42,064 bases of DNA from an uncultured Opitutales bacterium (GTDB lineage Bacteria > Verrucomicrobiota > Verrucomicrobiia > Opitutales > Intestinicryptomonadaceae). The notes below the pieces were generated by a model that worked only from the letters and a program-made list of their open reading frames with translations, made no database searches and had not been told where the DNA came from. Shown piece after piece: positions 33,095 to 41,887 of the stretch (positions are counted from its first letter, which is position 1; every line of letters begins with the position of its first letter). Made by a program: the position numbers and the translations under genes. The DNA lies in assembly GCA_944389885.1 (NCBI GenBank), contig CALXNZ010000021.1, forward strand, positions 1 through 42,064. Direction: 5' to 3'.

Positions 33095-35857
33095 ATGTTT
33101 ATGAAGAAAAAATTATTGGGAATATTTTTTGTCTTGTTTGCAAGCTTGAGCATTTGGGCGCAAGGGGCGAAACCCGAAAGCCTCACGGTTGGGGAATTCT
33201 TCTCAAATCCGTTGGGCATGAATCTTGAGAACATGCGCTTCTCATGGAAATTGCCCGAGGGTAGGGACGTAAAACAAAAAGCCTATCGCGTGCAGGTGTC
33301 AAATTCAGCCGATAATTTCGATTCCGCGTTGATATGGGACAGCGGAAAAGTGGAGAGCGATCAAAGCGTGTTTATCCCATTCGGGCGCGAGGTTCCGTCG
33401 GGACAAAAGTATTATTGGAGGGTAAAAGTGTGGTATGCCGACGGCGGCGAATCTGAATGGTCGGACATTAATAATTTTGAAGCCGGTTTGACAAAGAATT
33501 CCGATTGGAAGGCAAAATGGATCTCAACAAGCGAACCAATCAACCATCAGGAGCTTGATATTCTGCGGAACAATGGAAAAATAGATAAGGTTCCAAGAGA
33601 CAGCGTCCAACCCACATACTTGCGGAAAGAATTTGAAACTTCAAAAGACATCAAAAAAGCCCGCCTGTATGTAGCTTCAAAAGGCCTATTCCAAGCGTAT
33701 GTAAATGGCGAGAAAGTAGGCGACGACTATTGGGGCACAGGTTGGACCGATTATGGCACCCGCATACAGTCAAATACCTACGATGTCACCAAGCTGCTTG
33801 GAGACGGTGCAAACGCCGTGGCGGCTATCGTGGCCGACGGCTGGTATGCCGGCCGCATAGGCTGGACCCATCAAAAGGGCCTCTACGGGTCGGTACCCCA
33901 AATTCTACTGCAGCTTGAAATAGAATACGAGGACGGCTCAAAGGAATATTTGGTCTCCGACGAAACTTGGAAATGCTCCTATGGCCCTATTGTATCCTCC
34001 GATATTTATGACGGCGAAACGTACAATGCCAACCTCGAGATGGAAGGCTGGAATACGGCGGATTTCGACGATTCCTCATGGAAACAGGCAAAGGCTTATC
34101 CATTAGACCAGAAAGTCCTAATAGAGCCGCGCCGCAGCCAGCCCATAAGAATTATTCAAGATATGCGGCCTATAAGCGTGAACGAAGTCGCGCCGGGGAA
34201 ATTCGTGTTCGACTTCGGCCAGAATATGGTCGGCTGGGTATCGCTCAACAATATTCCCATGTCCATGGGGCAGTGCGTAAAGATTCGCTTTGCTGAGATG
34301 TTGGAAAAAGACGGCAATCTCTATACGGAAAATTATAGGGACGCAAAATCCACAGACTATTACATATCAAAAGGCGGCAAGGCTAATTGGTCGCCTCTGT
34401 TCACCTATCATGGATTCAGATATGTGGAGTTGAGTGGATTCCCGGAAGGCACAAAGCCGTCTATCGATTGGGTCATAGGCAGGGTAATGCATAATGATAT
34501 GCAGCCAACCGGCACCTTTGTCTGCTCTTCCGCCCTCGTAAACAAGCTTCAGAATTGCATAATATGGGGGCAGAAAGGCAACTTTTTCTCCACTCCTACG
34601 GATTGCCCGCAGCGCAATGAACGCTTGGGGTGGCTCGGAGACGCCCAAGTATTTATCCCAACTGCGGCGTTTAATATGAATGTCGACGCCTTCTTCAACA
34701 AGTGGTGCGTGGACGTTCTCGACGCCCAAACCCCGGCAGGAGCGTATTCGCATGTGGCTCCGGACGTCCTTCTAAACGCCAGAGAGAACCCGTGCCCGGC
34801 GTGGGCATCCGCCGGCGTAATATGCCCCTGGGAAATCTACCAGGCTTTTGGCGATTTGAAGATTCTCGCCCGCAATTATGAAGGAATGAAAAAATGGGTC
34901 GAATTCCAAAAAAGCCACACTAAGAATCTCGTTTACGGCGAAGTCGGGCACGGCGATTGGCTGCAGCCGGGAGCTTTCCCGATAAGCGATTGCCCGAAAT
35001 CCCTCATAGGCACTGCATACTTCGTGCGCACTACCGACATAGTCGCAAAAGCCGCAGATATACTCGGCAAAAAGGACGACGCCGAACGCTTCCGCAAGCT
35101 CGCCTCGGAAATCCGCGCGGCGTTCAATGCCGCTTTTGTAAAGGAGGACGGAACCATAAAGAGCGATTGCCAGACGGCTTATCTCTTGCCTCTGGCTTTT
35201 GAAATACTGCCTAAGGAAATGGAAAAGAAATCTTTTGCGAAACTCTTGGAAGCTCTTAAACGGGATAAAATGCATCTGAATACCGGATTTTTGGGAACGC
35301 CGCTCTTGAATCCCGTGCTGACTAAATTCGGAAGAATGGATTTGGCGTATCAACTGCTGAATAATCAAACTTATCCGTCTTGGCTGTACCCCGTGTTGCA
35401 GGGCGGCACCACTATGTGGGAGCGTTGGAATAGCTATTCCCACAAGGACGGATTCGGAGACGCCAGTATGAATTCCTTTAACCACTACGCGTATGGAGCC
35501 ATTGGACAGTGGTTATACAAAGACGTCGCGGGTTTGTGGTACAATCCCGACAAGCCTGGCTACAAGAGCGTGTTGTTTGCCCCGAAACCGGGTGGCGGCA
35601 TTACGTTTGCCTCGGCGACCCACGAAACTCCTTACGGCACTGCGCGTTCGGTTTGGAAAACCTCCAATGGAGTTATGGAGTGGACTGTGACTATACCTTC
35701 AAATTCTGAAGGAAAGCTCGTATTCCCGACGGATAAAGAGAATTCCATTAGAATAGACGGCAACCCGCTCGAAAAAGGTAGCCTTAAGAAGGCCGCTTGC
35801 GGAAGGCCAACTATTACTCTCCCAAGCGGGACATACCAGATACTATTAAAGCTTTAA
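33095..35857 (+). CDS. Alpha-L-rhamnosidase, GH78
   Basis: Secreted inverting alpha-L-rhamnosidase of 920 residues acting on pectin- or gum-type glycans. The signal peptide covers about 1-22 (ending SIWAQ). Then follow an N-terminal fibronectin-like domain (about 28-130), a jelly-roll domain (about 137-340), a second beta-domain with YVFDFGQNMVGW-like sequence (FVFDFGQNMVGWV, 370-382) and the alpha/alpha-barrel catalytic domain. The general acid lies in CPQRNERLGWLGD (E509) and the base in MWERWNS (E776). The C-terminal beta-sandwich (about 835-920) closes the fold. The alternative start two codons downstream (33101) is possible; GGGG lies just upstream of 33095. A bipartite terminator follows. 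Confidence 0.93.
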   Translation: MFMKKKLLGIFFVLFASLSIWAQGAKPESLTVGEFFSNPLGMNLENMRFSWKLPEGRDVKQKAYRVQVSNSADNFDSALIWDSGKVESDQSVFIPFGREVPSGQKYYWRVKVWYADGGESEWSDINNFEAGLTKNSDWKAKWISTSEPINHQELDILRNNGKIDKVPRDSVQPTYLRKEFETSKDIKKARLYVASKGLFQAYVNGEKVGDDYWGTGWTDYGTRIQSNTYDVTKLLGDGANAVAAIVADGWYAGRIGWTHQKGLYGSVPQILLQLEIEYEDGSKEYLVSDETWKCSYGPIVSSDIYDGETYNANLEMEGWNTADFDDSSWKQAKAYPLDQKVLIEPRRSQPIRIIQDMRPISVNEVAPGKFVFDFGQNMVGWVSLNNIPMSMGQCVKIRFAEMLEKDGNLYTENYRDAKSTDYYISKGGKANWSPLFTYHGFRYVELSGFPEGTKPSIDWVIGRVMHNDMQPTGTFVCSSALVNKLQNCIIWGQKGNFFSTPTDCPQRNERLGWLGDAQVFIPTAAFNMNVDAFFNKWCVDVLDAQTPAGAYSHVAPDVLLNARENPCPAWASAGVICPWEIYQAFGDLKILARNYEGMKKWVEFQKSHTKNLVYGEVGHGDWLQPGAFPISDCPKSLIGTAYFVRTTDIVAKAADILGKKDDAERFRKLASEIRAAFNAAFVKEDGTIKSDCQTAYLLPLAFEILPKEMEKKSFAKLLEALKRDKMHLNTGFLGTPLLNPVLTKFGRMDLAYQLLNNQTYPSWLYPVLQGGTTMWERWNSYSHKDGFGDASMNSFNHYAYGAIGQWLYKDVAGLWYNPDKPGYKSVLFAPKPGGGITFASATHETPYGTARSVWKTSNGVMEWTVTIPSNSEGKLVFPTDKENSIRIDGNPLEKGSLKKAACGRPTITLPSGTYQILLKL

Positions 35858-35879
35858 AATTAATCTCCATCTGAAAACG

Positions 35880-35914
35880 ATTCGGCCCCGATATTTATCG
35901 GAGCCGAATTTTTT
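35880..35914 (+). terminator. Rho-independent terminator of rhamnosidase
   Basis: ATTCGGC (35880-35886) pairs with GCCGAAT (35903-35909), and CCGAT (35888-35892) with ATCGG (35897-35901), with one C/A mismatch between the two stems and a loop ATTT. Six T residues follow (35909-35914). It begins 23 bp after the GH78 stop. Confidence 0.88.
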
Positions 35915-35970
35915 ATTATTTTAACGCTGTCGTTTGGCAGAAAGCGGCGCAGGCGGATAATCATTATTTA

Positions 35971-36477
35971 TCACGCCGGCTGAAGGCGTTGTTTTGCAGC
36001 GCCGCGCACGCAGATTCGATATATGGCGATATTCTTATTTTTCAGGTGTTTTACTGTAATATCTGAAAATGTGTAGCCGAATCCTTCTTTAAGATCCTGA
36101 ATGTTTACTGGTGTGTAATATTCGCCTTTGGCATAATCTATATAGACATTGAGCATGCCGTTTATCGGCGTTTTTATTGTTTCGGAGAGTGCTTTTGACT
36201 CTCCGGGTAAAACGATAATCGGATTGCCGCAAAGCGGAATCGGAGAAAATGAGAAAACGGGTCTTTTATTTCTGCCGCGCCATATGTATTGTATTGAATA
36301 AGTTCCCCAACCGGTGACGGAAATGGGATAAGAATGGAGATTCCTTAAAAATAAAGAAATATCGCCCTGGGATATTTCAACTGTTATGGGTAGTTTCTTT
36401 TTTAATGAGTATATTTTGTAGAAAAAAAACAATATCCACAACACAGACACTGTTATAATAATGTATAAAATGGCCAT
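35971..36477 (-). CDS. Small membrane-anchored protein of unknown function
   Basis: Protein of 168 residues that I do not recognise. One strongly hydrophobic N-terminal helix (ILYIIITVSVLWILFFFYKI) is followed by a Lys-rich segment (SLKKKLP) and a beta-rich domain of about 130 residues (ISLFLRNLHSYPISVTGW, PLCGNPIIVLPGE, NGMLNVYIDYAK). The shape suggests an inner-membrane anchor with a soluble domain. Coding is supported by length and coherent composition, not by homology. It is isolated between the rhamnosidase terminator and the divergent Gfo/Idh gene. There is no Shine-Dalgarno sequence. Confidence 0.55.
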   Translation of the reverse strand: MAILYIIITVSVLWILFFFYKIYSLKKKLPITVEISQGDISLFLRNLHSYPISVTGWGTYSIQYIWRGRNKRPVFSFSPIPLCGNPIIVLPGESKALSETIKTPINGMLNVYIDYAKGEYYTPVNIQDLKEGFGYTFSDITVKHLKNKNIAIYRICVRGAAKQRLQPA

Positions 36478-36750
36478 TTGTATTTATAAGGAGCTTTAGA
36501 ATTCATTGCATTTGTTGTGTCAGCGTCAAGTTTTAAATATTTATAATATATTGGCAAAACTCTCTAATTCTTTTCCAGAATCTACTTTTGCCTGCTATTT
36601 TATACGGAGCGATAACGAGTATTTTTCTCAAAATTCGCAGAAAATATGTTCAATAAAATATTTCACTGAAGGATTTTGGAAGCTTTTGAATAAGGAACGC
36701 TATATACTGGATTAGTTGAACCCATCTAATCAAACAGTAAAGGTAAGCAT

Positions 36751-38067
36751 ATGAATAGACGCGAGTTTTTGAGAAATTCCACCTTGATATCGATGGCCGC
36801 TTCGTTGCCAAAATTCAGTTTTGCGCAAGTCAAAGCCGACGACAGGATAAAAGTAGGGCTTATAGGTTGCGGAAACCGCGGCTGCGGGGCGATATGCAAT
36901 ATGATTGAGGCCGATTCAAATATAAAGATAATTGCTGTCGCCGACTTGTTTGAAGATAGGTTTAAAAGCCATCTTCCCAGAATATCCAATTTTTGCGCGC
37001 AAAAGAAAATCTCCGATGAGGTTTTTAATATAAATACGGTGAAAAAGTTTTCCGGATGGAATGCGGTTGATGAGATTCTTTCCACAGATGCAGACCTGAT
37101 TGTCGATGCGTCGCCGCCGGTATTCCGTCCGGGCCATTTTGAGAAGATAATAAATGCCGGCAAGCACGCTTTTCTGGAGAAGCCCGCGTGCGTAGATGTC
37201 ACTCAGGTGAGGCAGATGTATAAGTTGACGAAACTGGCCCAGGAGAAAAAATTGTGCGTAGTTTGCGGCACTCAACGGAGACACCACGCCGGTTATCAGG
37301 AAATAATAAAACGCGTTCAAGACGGAGAAATCGGCGAAATATTGTCCGCGGATTGTTATTGGCATCAGGGAGGATATTTTGGACAGGGCCTTTGGGGCGA
37401 ATATACCGACGAATTCTGCAAGGATCCAGAGGAAATGGAATATCAAATACGGAATTGGCCGTGCTTTATATGGACGTCTGGAGACCATATCGTAGAGCAG
37501 CATGTCCATAATATAGACGTCGTGCTTTGGGCGTTGGGAGATTCCAAGCTTCCAAAGATAGTAAGGAGCGTAGGCGGGCGCTCAAACGACTTGGAATACC
37601 CCAAGTACGGTGATAGGTTCAGCCATTTTGCGACCGATTTCGATATGGGAGACGGGCTTCATATGCATAGTTATGCGAGCCAGGATCCCAAGACAAAGTC
37701 TCAAGTCGGCGAGCGCATTGTTGGAACTAAAGGTTATATCTATACGAACCTATACGGGACTCAAACTATGACGGATTACAAGGGAAATGTGATATGGAAA
37801 GCTCCGAGTTCGCGCGAAGCGCTTGTCCAAGAACACGCGAATTTGCTGGCGGCAATAAGGAGCGGGCAATATATTAACACGTTAAATCCCTTGATAAACG
37901 CCACATTGACTGCGATTACCGGGAGAATGAGCGCCTATTCGGGATTGGAGTTCAAGTTCGACTGGGCTTTGAGCAAGTCGCGCGAATCCCTAATGCCTAA
38001 GGAGCTGAAGTTTGGAAAAAATCCTATTTCGCCGATTCCTGTTCCCGGTAAAAATCAACTCGTATAA
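36751..38067 (+). CDS. Tat-exported Gfo/Idh/MocA oxidoreductase
   Basis: NAD(P)-dependent oxidoreductase-family protein of 438 residues with a genuine Tat signal (RREFLRNS) and hydrophobic stretch STLISMAASLPKFSFA. The Rossmann motif VGLIGCGNRGCG follows (about 35-46). The sugar-dehydrogenase motif EKPACV and the substrate-site region EQHVHNIDVVLWAL are present. Export by Tat implies that the cofactor is bound before translocation, as in glucose-fructose oxidoreductase. The substrate is likely a sugar or a deoxy-sugar, possibly from the rhamnosidase or galactosidase next to it. AAAGG (36738-36742) lies 8 bases before the ATG. A perfect hairpin terminator follows. Confidence 0.85.
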   Translation: MNRREFLRNSTLISMAASLPKFSFAQVKADDRIKVGLIGCGNRGCGAICNMIEADSNIKIIAVADLFEDRFKSHLPRISNFCAQKKISDEVFNINTVKKFSGWNAVDEILSTDADLIVDASPPVFRPGHFEKIINAGKHAFLEKPACVDVTQVRQMYKLTKLAQEKKLCVVCGTQRRHHAGYQEIIKRVQDGEIGEILSADCYWHQGGYFGQGLWGEYTDEFCKDPEEMEYQIRNWPCFIWTSGDHIVEQHVHNIDVVLWALGDSKLPKIVRSVGGRSNDLEYPKYGDRFSHFATDFDMGDGLHMHSYASQDPKTKSQVGERIVGTKGYIYTNLYGTQTMTDYKGNVIWKAPSSREALVQEHANLLAAIRSGQYINTLNPLINATLTAITGRMSAYSGLEFKFDWALSKSRESLMPKELKFGKNPISPIPVPGKNQLV

Positions 38068-38084
38068 ATAATATATGACCCATT

Positions 38085-38119
38085 AAGCGCTTTCAATTTG
38101 ATAGTTGAAAGCGCTTTTT
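38085..38119 (+). terminator. Rho-independent terminator of Gfo/Idh gene
   Basis: A perfect 12-bp stem (AAGCGCTTTCAA at 38085-38096, TTGAAAGCGCTT at 38105-38116) with an 8-base loop ends in five T residues (38115-38119). It starts 17 bp after the stop. Confidence 0.93.
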
Positions 38120-39200
38120 GTTGTTTTGAGCATGGCGGTTTGGAGGAATGTTATAAAATCGCAATTATCTTTTTGCGCGTAGAGATGTTTCGCGGATTGA
38201 AAAAGTTTGGAGCAAGCATTGCTTGGAATCCGCAGATATTTACATTAAGTTTGCAACGGATTGGATATCCGGCGAAAAGCGTTCCGCGTTGCAATAATGC
38301 TGAGCAATTTTCTACAATAGAAGACAATCCAAAAATCGCGCAATGCCCGCCGAGTGCAGGATAAACCGTATTCATCGATAGGCGATTTTGTAATTTGAGT
38401 TTCCTATGGGATTTTGACAAAACAGCTTGTTTACAGATGAAAAGCAAACGCCATTTTAGCGGGGTGTTGGAGAATGGTGCGCTTGCGATAAACTCATAAA
38501 ACTTGAGGGCTTTCCTGAATCTGGAAAATTTGAATACGCGCCGGCTGAATCAAATTTCTGCGTTGAACATGGGCTATCATAGTTGGCGACGTCCTATTGT
38601 AGTATATTGCGGCGTTGGGCTGGCGTATGAAAATTGCCAAATAATCCGGCGATAGTGTGAAATATCAAGATTTTGTAGGATATGTGCTTGCACAGCCTCT
38701 CTCTGTGCGTGGAATATTTCTTATTTTTGGCTTGCTCCAGCATAAATGTAATCTGGTGGAATCGGAGGCGTTTGAAAAATCCTCTGCGACCCGGAAAAAT
38801 TGCGATTCGCTTTTTTATTTGGCCGAAAGTCTGTCGGAAAAAATCCGCGCGAGCATTTCAACATTGCAAAAGTGCGCCTCCAGATTTCGACCGCGATTGC
38901 GTCCGAAAAATAGAGGCGAGAAAGCCAAACGTTGCAGGATACTCGAAATCTTAAAATGCGTTTAGCGGCTGAATGAAAGCTGTGTCTTCGGTGTAAAAGT
39001 TTCCCAAAAGGCGCTTGTATTGCGATGGGGCCAATTATCGTATTTCTGCAATCCGCTCAAGCTCTCCGCCGCGTGCCTTATTTAATCAAAAAATGCCGCG
39101 TTGCGGCTGCCAAAAATCTAAAAAACTGCGAAAAATTTGCCAGTGGAAGAAAAATTGGTTTTGGGGAAGAGTACAATGCGCCAAAACATTAAAATGTGTA
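38120..39200. other. Region without an intact gene, possible decayed sequence
   Basis: About 1.1 kb between the Gfo/Idh terminator and the 3' end of the alpha-galactosidase gene. The short frames here (such as 38657-38965 on the plus strand and a minus-strand frame ending at 38721) have poor composition, no Shine-Dalgarno sequence and no family match that I can see. The GC content and the absence of an AT-rich promoter-like stretch suggest that it was once coding, such as a lost regulator or enzyme, but I could not reconstruct a protein. Confidence 0.5.
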
Positions 39201-41368
39201 TTACTTTTTAAAGAAAATCCTAAAATTGGAGACTGAGTTTTTAGAGGAACCTGAAGCCTTGAGTGTTAGCGATACAAACCCTGCGGAAATCGCGGCGGAG
39301 GATTCTGCTGACGATTCCGCTTTGTCAAATGAAAAGCCCTCCGGAACGGATATGTACATCGTGAGCGGGAAATTCCCGACAAGGGAGGCCGAGCCGTCGA
39401 GCGAGTTTTCGGAAGAATTCCATTTTGCGGATTTAAACTCAAATCCGCTTTGAGCGATGTGCCTATCGGTTGCGAGAATTTGCGGGGTTGCTGAGGCTTG
39501 GCGCAATACGGCAATTCTAACGCTTCGCGCGGGGACTTTAAACGCCAGCGGAAGTTTTATTTTCCCCATATATTTTTTAGTCCAGAATTCAAAAGTGTCG
39601 TATTTCTTTTTGGGGCATATGCCGAGCTCCTGAGCGGAGGCGGAAATTTCAGCGGCGTCGTCAGTCCAGTTGAAGAACGCAACCACATTGTACGCGCCAA
39701 GCACATGGTTGTTGACGGCGAGATTCCATATCGGCAACATCGAGAAATGCGGATAGATTGCCATAGGGCGCACGTCCGCTACGGGGAGAGTCTGTTGTAG
39801 GATTTTCATTTTTTGGGGCTCAATTCCGGCAAGTTTGTCGCCAAAGAAAGTCAGCTGCCCCGGAAGCGCGACGATAGTTGCCTCGACTCTCGCAGACTCA
39901 AGCGGAAGATCTTTTATGAGAATGGTGTCGGGATCTGATATCATCGAGATGTTATGCGTGAAAATCTGGTTAACCGTACACTTTGCCTGATTCAAAACAT
40001 TCTTCCATTGAATCGGCATATTGGGATTTACGACGTCCGCCCCCGTGCGCGACATTTCCGCGTAAGCGGCTTCCGGCCCCGATGTATGGCCTTGGCAAGC
40101 GAGGAAAATGGCGTCGTCGCCAATGCCCTCCCTGAATGCCTTAACGCATAGCTCAAAGGGGTTTGGGCAGGACGGGTCGCTGAAAATGGCGCGTATTTCC
40201 GGCCTTTCATAAAGGTGCGCGCAATAGCTTTTATTGCGCCCCGACATGCCGTCGATTTTGAAAAATTCGTATCCCCAATCGTCGCGCGCGATTTTAAAAA
40301 TCTTGCGCAGATGTTCTCGCGCGGCTGGCACAGTTGGGTCGAGAGTATACTTTCCATTCCACGAGGGAATCGGGGTGCCGTCGCTTGAGTGAAGGAACCA
40401 GTCTTTGTGCTGCAAATAAAATTCCTCATTGCCCGTACCGAATGGAGCCATCCAAATGCCGGGGCGGAAACCGAGAGCCCTAATGTCTTGGGCGAGTTTT
40501 TTCATGCCTTCTGGAAACTGGGCTTGATTGGTCTCGAGATTCATATTGTAGAACTTCGAGACTGGCAGCTGGTCCGAATTTCCCTGCCAAGATTCAATAG
40601 ACCAGATTTCGCAACCGAAAGGTTGAAGGAATTTTTTCCCGATGCGAGCTTCCGCGAGATTGTCTTTGGCGGTGGCCTTGTCGAAGTAGGTATTCCAAGA
40701 CATCCAGCCTGCCGGGGTCTTAGGGCATCGCTTCCTGTCGAGCGGTTTGTAGTATGGGACATATCTGTTTTTTAAGAAATCTTTTTGAATATCGAAGGTG
40801 AAAGAGGCTTCGGCGGCTTCGGAAATGTCTCCGGAGATGGAAATGTCGAAATTGCCGTTTCCGCGCGAGTAAATCTTTACTGAGTCGGCGCGTATTCTCA
40901 GCATAGTGTCGTGAAGCGGAGAGAAAAGGGAGTCGCATATGAAGGAGTCAGGGGAGTTGATCCCGAGTTGCAGGACGCGTTCATTTTTCTGCGGAATAGA
41001 GCGACAAGCAAAGGAGTCTTTTAGGAAAGATATTTTGCCGTTTATGGCGAGCTTGCCTTTGTAAGACTGGGCGGTGCGGTGGTAGAAAAAGAGTTCGAGG
41101 CGGTCGGATTTTTCCGGGAAGGTTATATAGCCTTGGACGTCGTCGATGTCGTCGAGGATTGCAAATCTATTTTTAACGCCGTCGCGCGAATTTGCGACTT
41201 TCCAAGCTTTTCCGTTGGCTGAAAATGATAGATTTCGTCGATGAAAACGGTATCGTTAGACGCCTTCAAACGTGACGAGTTTTCGTCGAAAGCCACGTTC
41301 CAATCTGCGAAAAGGGAAGATACCGCGAGAAATAAAACGTTTAGCGATGGAATAATTGATATGCGCAC
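39201..41368 (-). pseudogene. Alpha-galactosidase-like glycoside hydrolase (GH27/36), frameshifted
   Basis: Secreted alpha-galactosidase-type enzyme interrupted by one frameshift. From a GTG at 41368 one frame encodes a signal peptide (ending AVSSLFA) and DWNVAFDENSSRLKASNDTV. After about 41235 the sense continues one frame away (SFSANGKAWKVANSRDGVKN, then TFPEKSDRLELFFYHRTA) and stays open to the stop at 39201. The frame after the shift has a stop upstream at 41256-41258, so it cannot start alone with the signal peptide. The C-terminal part is complete: GWMSWNTYFD, the nucleophile in YEFFKIDGMSG, and EMSRTGADVVNPN with the acid/base Asp, then a C-terminal beta-sandwich. The first in-frame ATG after the shift is at 40904, so a shortened product is conceivable. 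Frameshift by mutation and sequencing error are both possible. The 2168-bp span is not a multiple of three. Confidence 0.8.
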
Positions 41369-41702
41369 AGCGATAAAGCAATGTAATGAATCGGAATTAA
41401 ATGTCAATTAGAGAGGGGTAAAATAGTGGAACTAATGGTGTTTTAAGTGATGTAGAAAACCGGGGGAGATATTTTTTCAAACTGCTTAGAATGATGCGAT
41501 AGAAATTGAGTGCGCAAATTGCGGGATAACAGAAGTGGATTATAACATATGGGTGTGTAAGAAAGGTGGCATCGACATTGAATATCGATATAATAGAACA
41601 AGGGAAAGGGTAGGGGTATTAATGGAATTATATGGGAATAAAAAGTGATAAATTGTATTGACCGCATGGAGTTGGATATGGTAGATTAGAAAACTTTATA
41701 AA
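41369..41702. other. Gene-free stretch between alpha-galactosidase and tRNA-Ser
   Basis: About 330 bp of intergenic sequence. The right end contains the tRNA promoter at 41658-41687. I see no open frame of substance and no clear promoter for the minus-strand gene. Confidence 0.5.
41658..41687 (+). promoter_or_regulatory. Probable promoter of tRNA-Ser
   Basis: TTGACC (41658-41663) and TAGATT (41682-41687) lie 18 bases apart, and the tRNA begins 15 bp downstream, which places transcription start just before it. The arrangement resembles a sigma70 promoter. Confidence 0.5.
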
Positions 41703-41789
41703 GGAGAGATGACAGAGTGGTCGATTGTGCCTGACTCGAAATCAGGTGACCGTGCAAGCGGTCCGGGGGTTCAAATCCCTCTCTCTCCG
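41703..41789 (+). tRNA. tRNA-Ser (anticodon CGA)
   Basis: An 87-base type II tRNA reading UCG. The acceptor stem is GGAGAGA (41703-41709) with TCTCTCC (41782-41788), and G at 41789 is the discriminator. The anticodon arm is CCTGA, loop CTCGAAA, TCAGG, which gives anticodon CGA. A long variable arm (TGACCGTGCAAGCGGTC) and the T-arm GGGGGTTCAAATCCCT confirm a serine tRNA. The CCA end is not encoded. Confidence 0.96.
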
Positions 41790-41807
41790 TTTAAAATTTC
41801 GCGCAAC

Positions 41808-41841
41808 AAGCCCATTTTCAGCAAGTTCTGAATCTGGGCTT
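41808..41841 (+). terminator. Hairpin after tRNA-Ser, possible terminator
   Basis: AAGCCCA (41808-41814) pairs with TGGGCTT (41835-41841), and TTCAG (41817-41821) with CTGAA (41828-41832), around a 2x2 internal loop. It is 18 bp after the tRNA and is followed by ATTTATG, not a clean T-run. Confidence 0.5.
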
Positions 41842-41887
41842 ATTTATGAGACAACACCCTTCTTTACAACTAATTGATTATTAGGGT

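Noticed and set aside
36488-36715. Small plus-strand frame (36506-36715) with AAGGAG upstream
   Set aside because: The start would be a TTG at a long spacing of 12 bases, the 69-residue product has no recognisable features, and the composition looks intergenic.
38657-38965. Plus-strand frame of about 100 codons in the gene-free region
   Set aside because: GTG start without a Shine-Dalgarno sequence, irregular composition, and overlapping frames on both strands of similar length; no family match.
41225-41258. Programmed -1 frameshifting in the alpha-galactosidase gene
   Set aside because: No X-XXY-YYZ slippery heptamer and no obvious downstream stem or pseudoknot is visible near the junction; mutation or sequencing error is simpler.
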